Shown one piece after another: positions 63,211 to 64,000 of a DNA stretch of 64,000 nucleotides; position 1 is the stretch's first letter; the number at the start of each line of letters is the position of its first letter. The position numbers and the translations under genes were made by a program. The notes below the pieces were generated by a model. That model saw only the letters and a program-made list of their open reading frames with translations. It was not told the origin of the DNA and made no database searches. The stretch comes from Azolla caroliniana (Eukaryota; Polypodiophyta): NCBI GenBank assembly GCA_043228905.1, contig JBHGNT010000009.1, positions 11,780,001 to 11,844,000 on the forward strand, read 5' to 3'.

Positions 63211-63472
63211 TGTTGAGAGGCAAGCTCAACCGGATCCGGATCGGCTGAATAAGCTTGAGCCGGATCGGTGAGCCGGTGAGGTGGGGAGCCAGTTAGCCGG
63301 ATCAAGCAGTAACCGGAAGCCTAGTAGCAGCCTAAACTACTAGGTAGTTAATGTCTCGTAGTTAGTGTTAGACGCTTGTATGAGCATTGAAGTACATTAT
63401 ACTTCTGCCAGTCCTCTTAGGACTTGCATAAATAGTGTTGTTGAGCACGTTGTATGTATAGAGAATTTTACA
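63211..63472 (+). repeat. 5' LTR of TE15 (262 bp)
   Basis: It starts TGTTGAGAGGCAAGCTCAAC, like the TE13 LTR, and ends GAGAATTTTACA. A TATA-like CATAAATAG lies at 63427-63435. The end is set by the switch to coding sequence, since no second LTR is in view. Confidence 0.7.
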
Positions 63473-64000
63473 AATTCTGCCGTGCTCTCCCCGCACAAGG
63501 AACCGAGGAGATGGTTCACACGCAAAGAGAAGGGGAAGAAGAAGATGCCGGAATATGAAACCGGCAATGTTGAGTCGGATCGGAGAAAATCCAACTCCAG
63601 AATGGATGAATGCGGATCTTCGGCAACAAAGACCGAACCGGCCAATAAGGGCCTCAAAACGGGTAACGATAAGTTACACCGGTCTTCCCGCCAGAAGAAC
63701 CTCGTGAAGCAGTACGGGTATAATGAGTACCTGGTGCATCATTATGCGTACATGACCAAGGTGGCGGAAGTGCGTGAGTTGGAGAGCTACGCAGAAGCGG
63801 CAAAGGATGCAAATTGGCATGCCGCTATGGAGGAAGAAATGCGTGCACTTGATGCCAACGACACATGGGACCTAGTTGACCCTCCCCGACACTGTAAACC
63901 AATCGGATGTAAGTGGGTGTACAAGGTGAAGTACAATGTCGATGGTTCAGTTAACCGGTACAAGGCCTGGTTAGTGGTGAAAGGATATGCGCGGACCCAC
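63473..64000 (+). CDS. TE15 linker and reverse transcriptase, partial
   Basis: An open frame from the first base after the LTR (NSAVLSPHKEPRRWF) to the window edge, 176 codons without stop. It contains the basic linker (KEKGKKKMPEYETGN), YGYNEYLVHHYAYMTKVAEV and the RT start WDLVDPPRHCKPIGCKW. It is highly similar to TE7 at 22400-21930 but without its stops. There is no start codon near the LTR border, so expression would need a downstream ATG. Confidence 0.82.

Larger units (their letters stand above)
63211..64000 (+). mobile_element. TE15: Ty1/copia with LTR fused to the RT region, runs off the right edge
   Basis: A 262-bp LTR (63211-63472) is followed directly by a Pol frame starting in the integrase-RT linker. 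There is no primer site, gag, protease or integrase. It is inserted in the LINE. The right side is outside the window. Confidence 0.75.

Noticed and set aside
1-64000. A host gene cluster, defence system or prokaryotic-type operon
   Set aside because: Every extended coding region resolves into copia, gypsy or LINE proteins or element-specific ORFs. No operon structure, ribosome-binding pattern or non-element gene was found.

Overview
This window is a nested block of plant transposable elements. I see no ordinary host gene, no rRNA gene, no functional tRNA gene and no CRISPR array. The elements are Ty1/copia and Ty3/gypsy LTR retrotransposons plus one LINE. Initiator-Met-type primer sites (TGGTATCAGAGC), plant-style LTRs with TATA boxes and CT-rich leaders, and chromodomain gypsy elements all point to a large, repeat-rich land-plant genome. 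Three features lead me to suspect a non-seed plant (bryophyte, lycophyte or fern): a gypsy lineage with FLDD reverse transcriptase that resembles elements I associate with fungi and non-seed plants, chromoviruses that look self-primed, and a gypsy element with an extra 3' ORF. That placement is an inference with low confidence.

Element names: TE1 = copia (-, 1-1640). TE2 = copia (+, 1641-16958), carrying solo LTR sLTR-1 (2394-3169), TE3 (4815-8381) and TE4 (10893-16566). TE3 = gag-only gypsy (+). TE4 = gypsy chromovirus (+) with perfect GAAAG target duplication. TE5 = copia (-, 16959-19461). TE6 = copia 5' end (+, 19462-25616), with its LTR split by TE7 (copia, -, 19649-25367). TE8 = copia (+, 25617 to about 60567, same family as TE1), carrying probable solo LTR sLTR-2 (27160-27939) and split by TE9. 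TE9 = gypsy chromovirus (-, 28832 to about 59378, same family as TE4). Inside TE9 lie TE10 (copia, -, 32209-46349) and TE12 (gypsy, -, 47687-59054). TE10 carries TE11 (gypsy, +, 32539-41791) and sLTR-3 (43416-44544). TE12 carries TE13 (copia, -, 49273-53239). TE14 = LINE (-, about 60568-63210), cut by TE15 (copia, +, 63211 to the right edge). Nesting reaches six levels: TE5 > TE6 > TE8 > TE9 > TE12 > TE13.

Most coding regions are decayed by stops and frameshifts. Wherever a consensus codon could be inferred, most stops are C-to-T or G-to-A changes, as expected for heavily methylated repeats. The best preserved reading frames are the TE3 gag-like ORF (607 codons, intact), TE1 gag (open to the edge), TE7 gag, and the TE13 integrase-RT ORF.

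The points most worth following are these. (1) In TE4 and TE9 the site just inside the 5' LTR is not tRNA-like. It is a perfect 12-nt complement of the predicted 5' end of the element's own transcript, and the two copies show a compensatory base change, which indicates Tf1/sushi-type self-priming in a plant chromovirus. (2) LTRs of several otherwise different gypsy families contain tRNA-like modules with A and B boxes 42-44 bp apart, mostly antisense upstream of the TATA box and sense downstream of it. (3) TE3 is a gag-only element whose gag matches the autonomous TE12 and which shares its primer site. (4) TE11 has an extra 3' ORF predicted to be coiled-coil, with a possible promoter of its own. 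(5) TE13 and TE15 are rearranged copia elements with no primer site; TE13 carries an inverted piece of another copia family yet has a perfect target-site duplication.
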